Positions 36,224 to 50,123 of a stretch of 64,000 nucleotides of DNA are shown in pieces. Under the pieces are notes generated by a model, which ran no database searches, was not told the origin of the DNA, and saw only the letters and a program-made list of their open reading frames with translations. The translations under genes were made by a program, and so were the position numbers. Source of the DNA: Stercorarius parasiticus (lineage: Eukaryota; Chordata; Aves; Charadriiformes; Stercorariidae); the NCBI GenBank assembly GCA_013396915.1, contig VWZL01000808.1, positions 992,001 through 1,056,000 on the forward strand. Reading direction: 5' to 3'. The number at the start of each line of letters is the position of its first letter. The first letter of the stretch is position 1.

Positions 36224-39200
36224 ATGCCATTGTATCAGCGTGCTCTTCCCTCTCAGAGACAAAAAACCAGTAATTTTGCATGATGTTTCATTTCAGAGTA
36301 CACAGATTAAAATGGAGATTATCATTGCTTCTTGCTCTTTATAGAGATAAACCCAAGTTTTATGTGATACTGACAATAATGCTACAATATTATTTCCGAG
36401 GCTTGATAATAACAAATTTAAACAATACTGATATTTACAACAGAGGCTTGCAAGCTCTTCTGGAACCAGTTCAGACTCAAAAACTCACCCCCCAGTTTAT
36501 CTACAGCTATGTGCTACCCTTCAATTTCTTGGAAATTAACAGACTACTGTATGTATAAAACCAAGAAAATAAATGAATGAATATTTCTTTTCATATCAAG
36601 GAGGGAAATCCGGCCATCGCCCATTAAGTTATTGCAGCAAAGAGCTACCAGGTAGGGCAGGACAAGGTCTAGCAACTAGTAAAGAAGCGTGAAATGTAAT
36701 ATTGAGCTATTGATGTCAGCCCTGCTGGACACTGGGGCTTGGTTGCCTTCATTACCAGTACTGCAGTAACATCTGAGTCACGCCCTGGACTGGTGGCACA
36801 TTCAGCCAGGTCCCGCGCAAACCAACAGAGCAACAAGATTCTTCCTCGCTCCTAGGAAGGAGCCATCCTGTGTTTCTCTTCCACTGAAGGTCTGCAGAGG
36901 TCCTCTGCACCTCCAAAGCAAGGCAGGGAAGACCTTGTTCCTTGAAAGAACATTTTTCTGCCTGTTCAGAAATCCCTGACACTGCTGTTTCAAGGAGCAG
37001 TAACTTCAGATAATGTCAGATTTTCAGATGGAGTGCAAAAAGGAACCAGTTCCTAGGTCAAATATAGTCACATCATCATCACTCCAGAGCAAAGGTCAGT
37101 TATTACCTGTACCATCGTCTCACGTGTCATGGTCTCCCCCTCCCTGTTTCACCAGCAAACCATGTTTATAGGTACAACTATCCTCTCGGGGAGGCAAATA
37201 GGATTCTCTCTGCCTCTGTTGTTGCTGTTTTCACCAATTGAGTCATTAGTTTCTTAAATTAGATCCCATCCCATTCCATATATTTTACTTCACGATTCAA
37301 ATCAGGACAGGCTTTATTTTACTGTCAATGAATTACACATGCAGAATCACATTGGTGCTCTGGCAAATGCGACACTGACTTTGATTAAAAAAACATAATT
37401 ATGCTTTATTATTCTATTTATTGGAGGACGGGGAGAAAAGTTTTAAAGATTGATTTCTCATGATGGCATTTGTTCCTCTTTGACTATCAGTCTGGCTAAT
37501 GGCAGTAGCAAGTCTAAGGAATCGTCAGGTTCTCATCTCTCAAATCAAAAAATAATGGAAGAAAGCCCAAGTGTGAAAATCAGTGTTTTGTACAGATTAT
37601 CAGAGCAACTTCTGAAAAATACTTCATAATGAAAGATCATTGCTTGTATTTTTTGACATCGTATAAAGAATTTCTCTGACGATTCTGCAATTCAGATCTT
37701 AGCTATTAAACAAATTAACTCTTTAACAAACCGTATGGAATTTAGAAAAACTTACACATGCACAAGACACAGCATAATTTCAGGGGATAACTAATCACAG
37801 CAACTAGAGAATCACAGCACAGTCAATTCAATTTTCAGTGATGCCTCTTTAAGCTCTAATGAACCATGGTGGTCTAATGAGAGGTTTCACTGAATCCTAG
37901 CCCATCAAGCAGAAATTTTATGGAGAAAAGGGAAAAGCTAAGAAGCAAAACCACTCAATAGCTATATTTTATGGCAATGTATTCAACCACGGTTTAACAG
38001 TTACCCTTTAAATCTGTAAAAAACGTTCATGATAGAATTGTAACTTTGCAGTGTAGGTTTGGCTTGTTTCTTCCCCCTTCGTGCCCGTCTCCCTCCCCCT
38101 GAAGTGGTAGACAGTGAGCTGTATGGAGAGAAGAAACAAATGCTGAAAACCAGTGAAAGAAATCATGACACCCTGGTTCGTCAGACATTGTGACAGTATC
38201 TTCGTCTGCCCTCATAAGTTGAACCACTTTGATTTATTGGGCCATTAAAGTTCTAGTAATAATTCCAGCACACTTGCACAACTAATGGTTACTGACAGGA
38301 AGAGTTTCTGTCTTTGCACTTAACAGCGTTAAAAAATAATGGATGCAATCCTGACCTCACTGAAGTCAATAGCAAAACTTCCACTCAGTTCTGACTGATG
38401 GGAGTTTTACACAGAGAAGTCTTCCAAGCTGTAAAATGGTTTTCTAAAAGAGTAATTAAAGTATGCCAAATGACTGTTGTCAGCTGGCAAATTCTGTGCC
38501 AAAATGAAAACTTTGACCAGAGGGATGGGTGGTCTTTTACAATGTAAAGGGCAAAAATGGGTGAGCTGCTAAGTGTTCATCTTTCAAAATATTCTTGGGT
38601 TTGACTAGGTTGTAAGATGAGATATGCTTCCACAGTAAGCATCTGAGTCTGCTGAGGAAACATGAGCCTTAGCAACAGATGTAACTTTTGTCTTACGAGA
38701 GCAAATCAGAAGAAAAAGAAAGGAAGAAGAGTAATCAATACTTCTGAATGTTTTCTTGTTCAAAGGGAAGAATTTGGATGTTGCTGACTTAGCAAAGGTT
38801 GTTCTCCTTAAAAGAGTTCAAGTTGGGATGGAGGAATAGCTCTTCATGAGTTTTGAGACTATATAAGCTTTCTCTTCAAAGGATGATGATGAAGGACAAC
38901 AAAGAAAAAAAAATCTTTCCTTTCTGGCTTTAAGAATTACAGTAAAGATTAGTGTGCCAGCAAATCTCTCTCTTCCTTCCTCCTGAAGAAGCAGAAGTGG
39001 GACGTGTCATACTTACTCAAGGTCAAGAGCAAATTAATGGATTTTGGGCCTTACTCTTGGAAGACTCCAAAAAACCCCCTGTGTTACAGGGAAAATAACG
39101 TCTACAAAGCACTTAACTGAGGTTTCATGGGCAAACCGGCACAGGAGATTCTCTGAGAAAAGGATACAAGAAACTCATCTAGTTTCCTTGGCATTGGAAT

Positions 39201-40250
39201 AAATCAAGAAAAGTCATGTCGTGGTCACCAATATGCTGCCCTTCACCTTTATGATATGTCCAGTAGGTGAAACTTGCTTTCCATTCTTCATCTGTAAGAC
39301 GGGAATGATATCAACAGAGGAATATCATGGAATAATGTCAGGGAATAATAGTATAATAATGTCAAGGAACTTCTGATCCTCTAGGTTCAGCCTCTCATGC
39401 AAGGATGGTAGATCATATCTGGGTATTAGTACATCCCTTCAGTCTTAAAACACGAAGCCACAATTGTTCTGTTTATAAGACGAGACCGTCATATGGCTGT
39501 GACGCTTCTAAACCACACAACCTCATATTTTAAAACGTGCATAAAAAGATTCTAGTTCTTCAAATTCTAGACTAACTAGAGACAAATGTGTGAACCAGAG
39601 GAGCAAAAAATTATTCTGCTGCTTTTATATGAGGAGCTAATGAAAATTTAACTGAAAAAATATTGTTTCATAAAGGTCCTGAAAATTAATTGTATCAATG
39701 AATTTTAACAGACAAATGTAATTATACAATCTATATGTCTGGAAGCATCAAAATTAAAAACTGAATCAAGAGCTGCTTTCTTGTTTTTTTGTGCCAGAAA
39801 GACATCTACCAGATCCTTCCCTTTTCAAAGCAATGTTGCCAGTTTCCCAGTTTTTTATTTCCAGGAGTTTTGTTAAGAAATAAGAATATCATATAAACGT
39901 TCCAGATAAGTCAATGATTTTCTCTCAAAAGTTTGGTGGTTTTGTGGACACCTAAGTCCTTATACCCTGAAGAAAATACAGGATTTAGCAACAGTTGAGT
40001 TTAGTATGGTGTAGAGAGTATAAAGCATTGACATCAAAATACAGAATTTTTCACTGCTATACCTTCATCCCGGCTCTGACCCAAGCTCACAATTACCTTC
40101 ATGTCAGTGAATCAATTCAGCTGTGCTGCTAGAATTCAGAAGTACTGACCTTTGATAAATGTGAAAGCAGATGGCTTTGTTGGATCATTGGAAATTTGGC
40201 ACATCTCACGCACCACAAAAACTATGCTGGCCTGTCAGCATCCTTTTTAG
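36224..40250. other. Non-coding sequence, one candidate conserved block
   Basis: Mixed sequence. 37200-37450 has conserved-element texture. 38374-38408 is an imperfect inverted repeat inside a stretch with CACTGAAGTCAATAGC, a wording familiar from old sauropsid interspersed repeats. 39270-39325 has a MIR-like CTTCATCTGTAAGACGGGAA string. No protein-coding frame can be supported. Confidence 0.6.
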
Positions 40251-40277
40251 CCCCCCCCCTTTTTTTCCCCTTTTTTT
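40251..40277. repeat. C9T7C4T7 pyrimidine tract
   Basis: Nine C, seven T, four C and seven T in a row. A long pure pyrimidine run is a candidate for unusual DNA conformation and for sequencing error. The frame at 40196-40447 runs through it and is not considered a gene. Confidence 0.92.
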
Positions 40278-43200
40278 ATAAGGGTAGAGAGCTGGATCCA
40301 CACAGAACATATGTTACGTTCAAACGTCATGGACTGCTGTTCCAATTTGCTCTTCAGGCACGTTTAAGAAGGAAGGTATCAAGGCAGCACTTTCCCATCC
40401 CGTCACAAGCCATTCCTGCTCTCAAATGCAAGAGCGTTTTGGTTTGAAATTTACCTTTTAGCACCTTTTGGAAGGAATAAAAATGTCTTGACACAGAAAA
40501 CAAATAAACAACACGTACAACAAAACTGCTTAGAAAAAGAAGAGTATTTCTAAGCTGTATTAATCAGGATAACTAAGGACAAAGTGGCAGATGAAATGAC
40601 TTAGCAGTCTAGGAATTGCCAGACAAGATCACCTCAGTGATTCAACTTCTTCAGTATCGTTTCACCAACTGTGGCCAATACCAGATGTTTCTGAGGAAGA
40701 TACAAGAAATCCAGATGGACACAGTTAAGGGACAACATTATGCTTAAAGATAAACGTTTTCTCCACATAGTGAATGTAATCTGAGTTTGTCTTTTGCCCT
40801 GAAGCATGGTCGTTTAAATTACTTCCAAGAGCCAGGTTTTCTCATTTAGGTCTGGTTTCACAGAGGAAGAAGGCTTATGTGACTGTTTTGGCCACGACAG
40901 TTTCCCTTCTTCCACCACCAAAACGTGACTTTTGAACCTTTTGGCCAACTTCATCAAAACTAAAATGAAAGGGCACGAAAGTCTAAGAGACAAATATATT
41001 CCCAGAGTATCATGAAAGTCAGCTGACACGCCTAAAGAAATGCCTAAATTCATGCATCTGCTGAGGGGAAGACAGGCCATAGCCTGCAGCCATACATCGC
41101 GTTTGGCAGCACCCTACCGATCAATCGCATCACACTTACAGGCCGATCAACCAAATCATGCCAAACCCAAGCCAGAGCCTTTTGACCCAGGGGAGGTAAG
41201 GGTCTCCTGTGCAATCCAGGGGCGGAGAAAGAAAGGAGCTGCTGTTAATTCATTAGGATATTCAGGTGACGAAGGACGCGTACCCAGAGGAAATGTGGTT
41301 TCATTCCTTTGACTGAACACCAAGTAATTTGAGAAGTTTTTCCCTCCACGTCTAACTATTGACCCTACAAAGGTCTAATCCCAGCACCTCCTCTCCCACC
41401 TTTTGCTTTTACTTCTTTTAAAGGCTTGGCCTAATATTTTAGAGCTGTAACTAATCAAACATTATGTATTTTTTATATCAGCTCTTGCATTCTGTAGCTT
41501 TTTCAGTTTCCTTAAAATTCTCCCACCTTTTTCCTCATGCGCCACAAGCAAACCAAGTTCTTACCTCCATGTTTCAATGTTTTCTACACCTTCCTCTACA
41601 GAGAAAGCAATCTTTTGAGCCTTTCTGTATAAGATTATTTCTGTGCCGCTAAATTATTTTCTCTGCCTAAATGTGGATCATTTTTAAGTTCTGTGACAGT
41701 GTTTCTCTGAGAAAACATGTCTAGAAGCATCCAAAGTGCAAACACGCAATTAATTCATAATTGCATAATTCATAACTGCAGAAGCAGTAGCTTCTGCACA
41801 CACCTGCAGTCCATGTCTTAGACAAGCTAACATTTGGTTCAGTTTTTTAAGCTACAATCATACACTGGTCAACAGTCCATGATAACAAACATTTTTTAAA
41901 AGGGGGATGTCTGAGATTCAATCTGTGTTTACATAGAAAGGCACTGTATCAGCAATACAAACCTGTACAGCATAAGGAATTTAGACATGCTGGAATTCTG
42001 AGATTAATTTCATCTGCATTCCTTTATAGGTGTTACAGTGACAGACATAATACTATACTATGATACCAGTAACCTATACTGTCTGTTAATAAGCACAATA
42101 AAAATATTTACTAAAAATTTGAGTAAACTTTCAAGGATGAAATAATCATCACAAACCAGTTTTATGATAGAAGATACGCACGCACAGAGTTTGCACAGCA
42201 ACAGACAGTAAGAAAAAGCGAATTAAAAAGTAAAACCAGGAGTGAACAATCCCAGAGCATTTTACTCTCTCTGATTCTACTGAATAAAATTGCTACTCAC
42301 AGACCTACAAGCAGAAAAAGGCCTGGAAAAGGAGAAAACTGTTCACCCATACCAGAAGATAAGCCCAGGGCACAGGAATCAACTTCATGTAGCATTTGAA
42401 TGATACATGCCACTGCGACACGTCCGAGCAGCGATCGCTGAAAACACAGCATAATTCATAATGCAGGGGAAGCGCTACTGCACCTCCTGACCATAAAACA
42501 AAGGGCTGATGAATATGTCCTACAAAAACAAACCACAAACTTTTGGCAACCTTCAGCTTTGACATTATTTTATCCTTAAAAGGCTAAATAAAGAGCACTG
42601 ATGCCTTAACTTGTTCACTCGAACATTAGAGGCTTCCAGATCTATTAATTTGATGCTCTATTTAAATATCTACTGAGTTACTAAACTTGACTACATTAAA
42701 TTTGAATTTTAAGTGATGAATTTAAAACAACTTTTCTCCTGAACAGCAATTGGTATTTAAGCTTTTAAACTGCTGTCAACATTTAAATTAGTCATATGTA
42801 AGTGTTTCAACCTGAAGGGGCAATAAATTAATTAGGATTCATTTACTATGCCTTATCACGAGCACATGTCAGAAATGTAACCTGGTGGTCCAAGGGCAGT
42901 ATTTTAATACTTTAAGAGAGGAAAAGGAGTGGCTACAAAGCAGCACATGGTGGAGGCTGCCGTGGTTCACAACGCAGCACAATCCAAGAGAGACACCAAT
43001 TCTGCCAAAACCAGAATAAACTGTTAGAATAACGAGGAGGTGGACGGTAAAGTCTGTGAGAGTGTGAGAGTGATAAGATCGAGGTGGACGCAGCATGCAG
43101 GCAGTGCTCTGTAACAAACAGAAAATGTAATCGATGGAGCAAAACCCCTTTCCCCTGAGAGGAACCAGACTCTTGGATCTTTGTGGAGGTGGTCTGGAAG

Positions 43201-45501
43201 TCTTTTAAAATGCCTCTTTATGCATCCTTCCTTTCATAAGATTTTTGAAAGCAAGTATCTTACTGCTCTACCAGACTGCATATGATTCACGTTCACTGGG
43301 ATGAAGCTACAGGACAATAATTTGCTCTTGTAATGGCTGTCCCCTCAGACCAAAATGTAACTCAAACATGTCTGATCAGTCTGACTTCATGGTGTCTGAG
43401 AGAGCAGGTGAGAACCCAGCTCCGTGACGGACGCGTGGGGACCAAACTGCCCCCTCGCTGCCTCTCAGCGTTTGATCCAGCAGCAGCAAAGAGAGGTCAA
43501 GGGATGCACTAAGAACATTCACTCTTGGACCTGCTCCCATCACTACCTGCAGTGAGAGTCGCTAGAGAGCAGGGATGAGGCTCCGATACGACACAGCAAA
43601 CCAGGTTATTTACCTTTTTATCTAGTCAGCCAAGTATCTAGTGTTTTCGGTGGGACCTGGACACTCAGCACAAAAGGATCATCTCTAAATTACATCCCAC
43701 CCCACATTAAAAAAATAGTAATATGCAGATCAGCAATAATTAGTGATATAACGTAGTTAAGCGATGACCATTGCTTACGAGTCCACGCACAAAACTTAAC
43801 AAGCTTTGATATCTCATCTGTTATTTTCTGTCGCTGGACTTATTTTATATGAAACGAAGAGAGATGATACTGCAGCTTGTAGTCATACAAGGAAATAGCG
43901 CTAATAATTTTAGTATGGCCGGGAATAGGTTCTGACAGTTCTTTTTCTGTTCCTGAAGCCCTGATGACAGAAGTCACTGACCTCTCGGTGACTAGGCAGG
44001 CTTTTGCAACCAACCCCACTCTGGTGTTACTTGCAATAGAAAACTGGTTTAAAAAAATAATAATTTTTAAAAAAACAAGCACACACAACCAAAAAACAAA
44101 CAGAAGAAAAATGAAGACTGATAAGCAAAATAAGTCCACACAGCAAATACTAGGAAGCCAAACCAACCACAGCTAGTATCCCAAAACTCATCTCAATTTT
44201 ATTTTTTTCTGTCAGGAAATAATTGAGAGCGCCACCTCCCAAAGCAGTACTAAAACCCTCTTCATGTTACTGCCATTTCTACAGGAAATTTGTTTAGCAA
44301 TATTAAGGGAAAACAAATGTTCTCTCAGAGTAAGAAAACAGTACAGACAAAAAGCAATTGAGGGAGGAACGAGTGACACCACCAGATTTGGACTGGCTGG
44401 TCTGAACTAGCTCCTTCTAGGCAATGAGATGGAATATCCAAAGGTCACAAAAGGAGCGGGTGGAATGGAAAATCTGATTTTCTCTAATCAAATTTTGTGC
44501 ATACAGGTATGTGTAATCTAATTCCAGGCTGCCAGATTAAGATATTAACCCAATTATGTTCATTTTATCACCTTGTAAAAATGAACCATCATTTTATTTA
44601 AATTTGTTCAACTGTTAAAGGCTAAGAGAGTAATATATTCCAATGTCAATGCAGTGCCAAAATACATTTCATGTAGAAAGCATCTATTTATATGAATCTT
44701 AATCAGTCTGGACAAGTGCAGAAGCACTTCTTAGTGCAGACCCAGAGGCACAGCGGACAGTAAATTGAGTGGGCATAGAGAAGATTTACATTAGCGAAGC
44801 TGAAAACTCATTTCCTAGGCCCATTCATAATGGGGAAATTATTGTCCCGTTCCCTACAGACTTTCCATTATCCCATTATAGGAAAGCCAGAACTTCTATC
44901 TGTGCTTCCACGCCCATGCACATATTGCATCAGGAGAATATGTGAGCTTAATTTGGCCGAGGGCCATAAATTCACTGTGAAAGGCAAATGAAGATCCTCT
45001 CAATCTGGTCACCAAGGCATGACATCCTAAAATCCAAGTAAGAAAGAGCTCAAAAGCCTTGCTGAATACAACACATTCTACCTAGGTGGTAAAGACCAAC
45101 TGTGCTCTAACAATGTGGGTATCCCAAAATTAACGGAGTAAATATGTATCCTCGGGGCCCAATGACCAATTTTCAAACTGCTAAACACAAGCTAATTGAG
45201 GAGGAAAGTGCACAGCGCTGCAGCTTAGCGGCACTAAATGCTTCCAAACCGTATCCCGCAAAGTCAGCCCAAACACCAATTCTTCCAATGCTACAACGTT
45301 ATATTGAAGGCAAGGGAATGTTACTGGTAAAAAATGGCACTTAGCAGGAAAATGGAATACCAGCAAAAGAGAAAATGGATTTTTAAATAAGACCACTACA
45401 GAACTGCCCTTATCGGCCATTTGTTCTCCAGGACCCTTCAGCCCATGCTTAAGTGCTTTGGTGAACTGGGGGCGCGTCACCTTATCAATCACGTTCACGT
45501 T
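40278..45501. other. Non-coding sequence with candidate conserved blocks
   Basis: Frames of up to 117 codons occur on both strands with no recognised domain. 43400-43600 is somewhat richer in G and C with a few CpG, but is far too short and sparse for a CpG island. 44490-45010 has the texture of conserved non-coding sequence. An A-rich stretch lies at 44050-44110. Confidence 0.6.
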
Positions 45502-45518
45502 AAAAAAAAAAAAAAAAA
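45502..45518. repeat. A17 homopolymer
   Basis: Seventeen A. No transcript-like upstream body, AATAAA signal or target-site duplication is visible, so I do not call a retrocopy. Confidence 0.95.
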
Positions 45519-48500
45519 CACAACATAGTGGCAATTTTGAAAAAGTTTATCTATGAAATAAGACACCATATCCTTGTCAGGGGCAATTTGTTATGAGAAG
45601 AAAAGTATCACAGGATGAGGAAGACAACTATGAGAACCTCTGAGGTCCGTTTCATGAACCATAGACTAGCATTCCCTTTTCTCAGTGTTTTTTTCCCCTT
45701 TCCTGTTTTGCCTGCCATCCTTCTCAAATAAACCATCATCATCTGCTGTGAAGATTTTATGAAAACCACTGTTTTATCCTATCCTGTTGCTCATTTCCAT
45801 TCTTTACAAAAGCAGCCAGATCGAGTCACCTACAGGTGATTAAAGTTTACCCTTCAGAGAGGGATTCTGAGAAGGTTTTGAAGTTTGTATCAACGCTGTC
45901 TAAACATGCCAGGCAGGACATGGATGAAGCATACAGGTCAGAAAGAGGCACGCATGTGGCACTGACCTCTCTGCTATGACTACTGACTAATGTGCAATTT
46001 ATTAAGGCAGGTTCTTGTGCCAATTATTTAATGTCAGCTTCAAAGAACAGCTCATCCAGTAATGGAGGTTTCAGTATGTCTCTACCAGTCCTCACAACTA
46101 CCCCATCCCACATGTAACTGTAACTGTTAGGGTGTACTACCCCAAGCGATACAACATAATTACATTAAGAAGGATGCCTGCCTCTCTTACAGACACCACA
46201 TTAAGGCAAACGTAAAGCAAATTACAGATGTAAAGCAAAACATGCATGATGTAAAATAGATGTGAATAAACTATAGTGTACTGCCCCTTGAAAAATGAGT
46301 TATCTGACCACATAAGCAGCAGCACTGCATTAAGAAAAAAGGGTGCTTGCTATGTAGATGACGGACCTCTCTCCCAGGAGCAGCAGAGGTACAACTCACC
46401 CTGGAGAACAGAGCGCTGGCTGCTTCCTGGGTGCAACATAAACCACAAGAGCAGATCAAAGGTATTACCTTGGAATTGTAAAAAAAGACAAATCAAAACA
46501 AAGAAAATGCAGCTCTACACACCCCTTTGGCAACCTAGTAGTTACCTGTGTTTATGTGAACCCATGGACACCACCCTCTTCTCATTACAGAGAACTCCAG
46601 TAGGTTTTCCTTCAGACCCCACTAAGGGCTCCAGGAACTCAGCACGTAACCCTAGCCAATATGCAGGAACCAGTAAGTATACAAAATCCCCCACTCTCAT
46701 TAATTAACATAAAATATTTTAAAACATCAACTATAATAATTATTACTTCAAAAAATTGTGATGAAGGGTCAGAGAGTGGCCCAGAGAAGGTGATTAAGTA
46801 GCAGCTGTTCATCTCCTCTTCACATGCAAGAACCGGAGTCAAATATAACAGGCAGCAGGGAGGTTATAAAAAAAAACCCAAACAGAAGAAAAACAAGGGG
46901 ACACGGTTCTTCATTAAACGTGCAATAAAACGGTGAAAAAACGTGACAGAATATTGCAAATGTGAAGCATTATGGGAGTTCAAAAGCAACAAGAGACATT
47001 CAGGAAAGTAAAATCTTGTCCGAGTTATTATAAAAATAATAAACTAACACTACTGTCGGCTGAGGAAGTCCCTGTTACAAATACCTGGAAGATGGGAGAA
47101 TACTCTGAGATTTGCGAATATTCTCATTGGCCCCTGACATGACACTGGGCTAAACACATCTCCAGTCTGATCCAGTATAGTCAGTATCGTTTTCTTTTTT
47201 CAAAACTGGTAAAATTCATAGATGGTTGTGGGGGACAACCTTTGACCTCTGCTTCCAGAACTGTGACACAAGCACTTTGCTGCAAAACACTATAGACTCC
47301 TGGTGAGCTGTTACCTTGTATCTGTCAGTTTTTCAGGCTCCTTCAAAATTAAAGTTGGTTTCTTTTAGCAGCCTTTCAGTAGACTGGATGTCCTCTACCA
47401 AATATCTTAAAGTAAAAACCTATTCAACTTTGTGGATTTTCCGTTTTATTTATTTAACCATTCAAAAGGCACTTCTTTTTTTCTTGTTTACACACTGCAA
47501 TTATTCATTTGTTTTATCATTTTACACAACTCAAATGCAATTTTGTTTTATCAGAAGGCTTAATAGAAAGATCACTTTAAGGCCAGCACCCCATATAATG
47601 TAATTTACCTCCATTACCCAGTTTGCTTAAAACATTTTGCCTGGGAACAGTCAGTAATAAAAAGCACTTCAATCCATCTCATCCTTGAGCTATGCTATAA
47701 CTTTCATTTCAGGGTGTTAGCACCACTGAAAGAAAGGGAAGCTAGAGTCTGTTATAAAAATATCAAGCATATTAAAAAAAAATTGGTGAAAGAACTTGAG
47801 AGATCATTTTTCCCCCACTACTTCAATCATTCTAACAATTTCAATCTGAATCCAACTTAAATATATTAATACATGCACTTACAACATCTACGCTATTTCA
47901 TTATACACTATATACAATTTTAAAGGTATTTTTCAAGCGCACAAATTCAATTGACTTTCAACAAAATTCATACTCTAACCTCATAGAGGACTTTTGTGTT
48001 GGGGGTTTTTAAAGGCTTGACCTCAGGATGAGAGTGTTCAAAAGTTTTCCTTTTCTCTTAGCTGCTCTAGCGTGGATCTTAACTATTTTACTAACAGAGG
48101 TACTTGGATTTCATATCACCACGGACAGTTTTATTTGACATATCAAGGATTCTAAAACATAACATTTGCCCTTCCCTATTTTCTGACAAACTTAGGTTTT
48201 CGTACAAGGTGAAAACTACAGCTGTATATAAATGAGAACTGTAGACATACATCCCTCTTTTATTTAAAATTACTTTAATGAGCAAAACAAGGAGATACGG
48301 GTACTACTGCAAACTCTTAAAAGCACCACGCAAATCTATGACCTAATTACATGCTTGCAAAATCTTTCTCAGGTTATAAAAACACTAAGTGCAGAGGCAG
48401 CGGGCTTAGCTGTGAGCACCAGTTACTGTGGGTTGCTGAATACCATTGGACAACAGCAGATTCACCCTCCTCTATCAGAGACTGAACTGACCACACCCAC

Positions 48501-50105
48501 CTGCGATACTCCCACAGCACCTTCCTACGACCAAAACTGAACATTCTGAATGCAAGAGATGGATGAGACGTGAGGATACTCAAAGCAGATGAAAAAAAAA
48601 TAATAATAAATCACTTTTTTGCCAGTGTAGGGAGACTCATAGCATTCCTCACCCTCAGGAAATAACGAATAGCAGCTTCGCCGTGTCTGATCAAAATAAT
48701 GTATTTTAGAACAAGAAATTGTAAAATAAAACTGTGGGAACAAAGAACAGGTGAACAACAAAGCAATGAAGTGCAAGACAGACAAAAATGAGAAAAGGCC
48801 AGGTTTGCTACGTATGATACATGTCAAATAGTCCCTGTTATCCACCCTTCTCCTTGTCGTCTCTAGAAGACAGCTCGTAGGGTATAAAGTTACATGAGCA
48901 GATGTAAGAAAATCCAAACACAGATTGGTTATTTTTCTATACAGACCTAAACTCACACAAAGACCATCCAAGATTGTAAACAAACATTCTTTCAAAGCAG
49001 ATAATAAGAGAAAACTCAAAATTACTGTGTTGCCTCTGCGAAAGAAAGACTTGATTGAGCAAATTACTAAGAGGCACATACCTGTAAAGATTTACTTCAA
49101 TAGCATATTCCACGTCCTTTAAATAATAAACTTAGAATGTTTTCTTAATCAGGCCAGTATTTTCCTCTAGTTTAGCTAGTTTCTTTCTTTTCCACTTGTT
49201 TTCCTTTCTTGAGGTGAGAGCTCTTGCAATTAGTTTAAAAATATATTTAAAACCAGCTTACAGACAGTAATATTAGCAGCTTCATATCTGACAAGCCCCT
49301 CGTGAGAGTCACAGTTAAATCCAAATTTTCTAAGAAACATTTGATGGACTTCAGAGAGCCAACCCAACCAGGAGAAAAACTCTTGCAGATGTGCAAAGAA
49401 GTCATTAGTTACCTCAAAGTGGATTATTCATTACTAAGTTGTTTGCTCTGCTCCTCTCTTTTTCCAAAAGTCAATACATCGTATTTCACTCAAGAAGCCA
49501 TTCTCTTTTCCTCTAATTCTTCCTATGTCTCTAATAATTAATTCATTTTGCTTACACTGCAGCAGCCTCAAAATCATGGTTTCAGTTTCTCAGTAATAGA
49601 ACTCTGCCAAAGGCAATATGCCGTGCCATAACCTCAATTACAACTTACACAGGAGAAGGCTCCACTTATTTTATGCTGCAGTCACTATTTTGTCTTAAAC
49701 GAAATTCTCTACGGGTTATTGGGTGCCACAGACGTACGGCAAAAAAGCATACCAGATAATATGAAAAAAATCATTTCAGAGACAAGATAAAAGGTCCATG
49801 TCAGAAAACACAGATTAGAGAAGTGCATGACTATTAGTAGTTATCCTGACAGATGCTTTCACAGCTACAAAATACAGTATCTTCAAAATATCTGTGATTT
49901 AGTCTGTGACAAAGACTAAAAATAGTACGGGTAATAAAAAGTTATTTCCAAACCATATGATTCTCCTACAAGAACAACTGACAACTTTGTGTGAAAGGGT
50001 TTATTCACAAGCTACACTTTTAAAAATACATAACATAGTAAAGATTCATTCTGAATTTCCTGAGGTTTTAAAAATTCCATTTCAGCATTTAAAGAGCAGC
50101 GTATT
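45519..50105. other. Non-coding sequence, nothing recognised
   Basis: Holds the longest frame in the window (48525-49079, minus, 184 codons). Its product is rich in Cys, Phe, Leu, Ser and Tyr with no domain pattern, as expected for the reverse reading of A/G-rich DNA. The 143-codon frame at 46276-46707 is also rejected. No mobile element was recognised. Confidence 0.65.
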
Positions 50106-50123
50106 AAAAAAAAAAAAAAAAAA
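50106..50123. repeat. A18 homopolymer
   Basis: Eighteen A at the end of an AT-rich stretch. As with the other A runs, nothing upstream looks like a retrotransposed gene. Confidence 0.95.

Noticed and set aside
39305..39410. Degraded reverse-orientation CR1 tail (AATATCATGGAATAATG-like start)
   Set aside because: The diagnostic GGAAGGGACC and GATCATCTGG-type blocks are missing; the resemblance is limited to AT-rich words.
43400..43600. Possible CpG island or promoter
   Set aside because: Only a few CpG dinucleotides over a short stretch; length and density are well below island criteria.
46276..46707. 143-codon plus frame containing YVDD, a reverse-transcriptase-like motif
   Set aside because: The four residues stand alone. 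None of the flanking conserved blocks of a reverse transcriptase is present, so this is coincidence.
48525..49079. Longest ATG frame (184 codons, minus strand)
   Set aside because: Residue content is rich in Cys, Phe, Leu, Ser and Tyr with no domain, coiled coil or ordered hydrophobic pattern. Plus-strand A/G-rich DNA removes stops from the reverse reading. No exon-like context.
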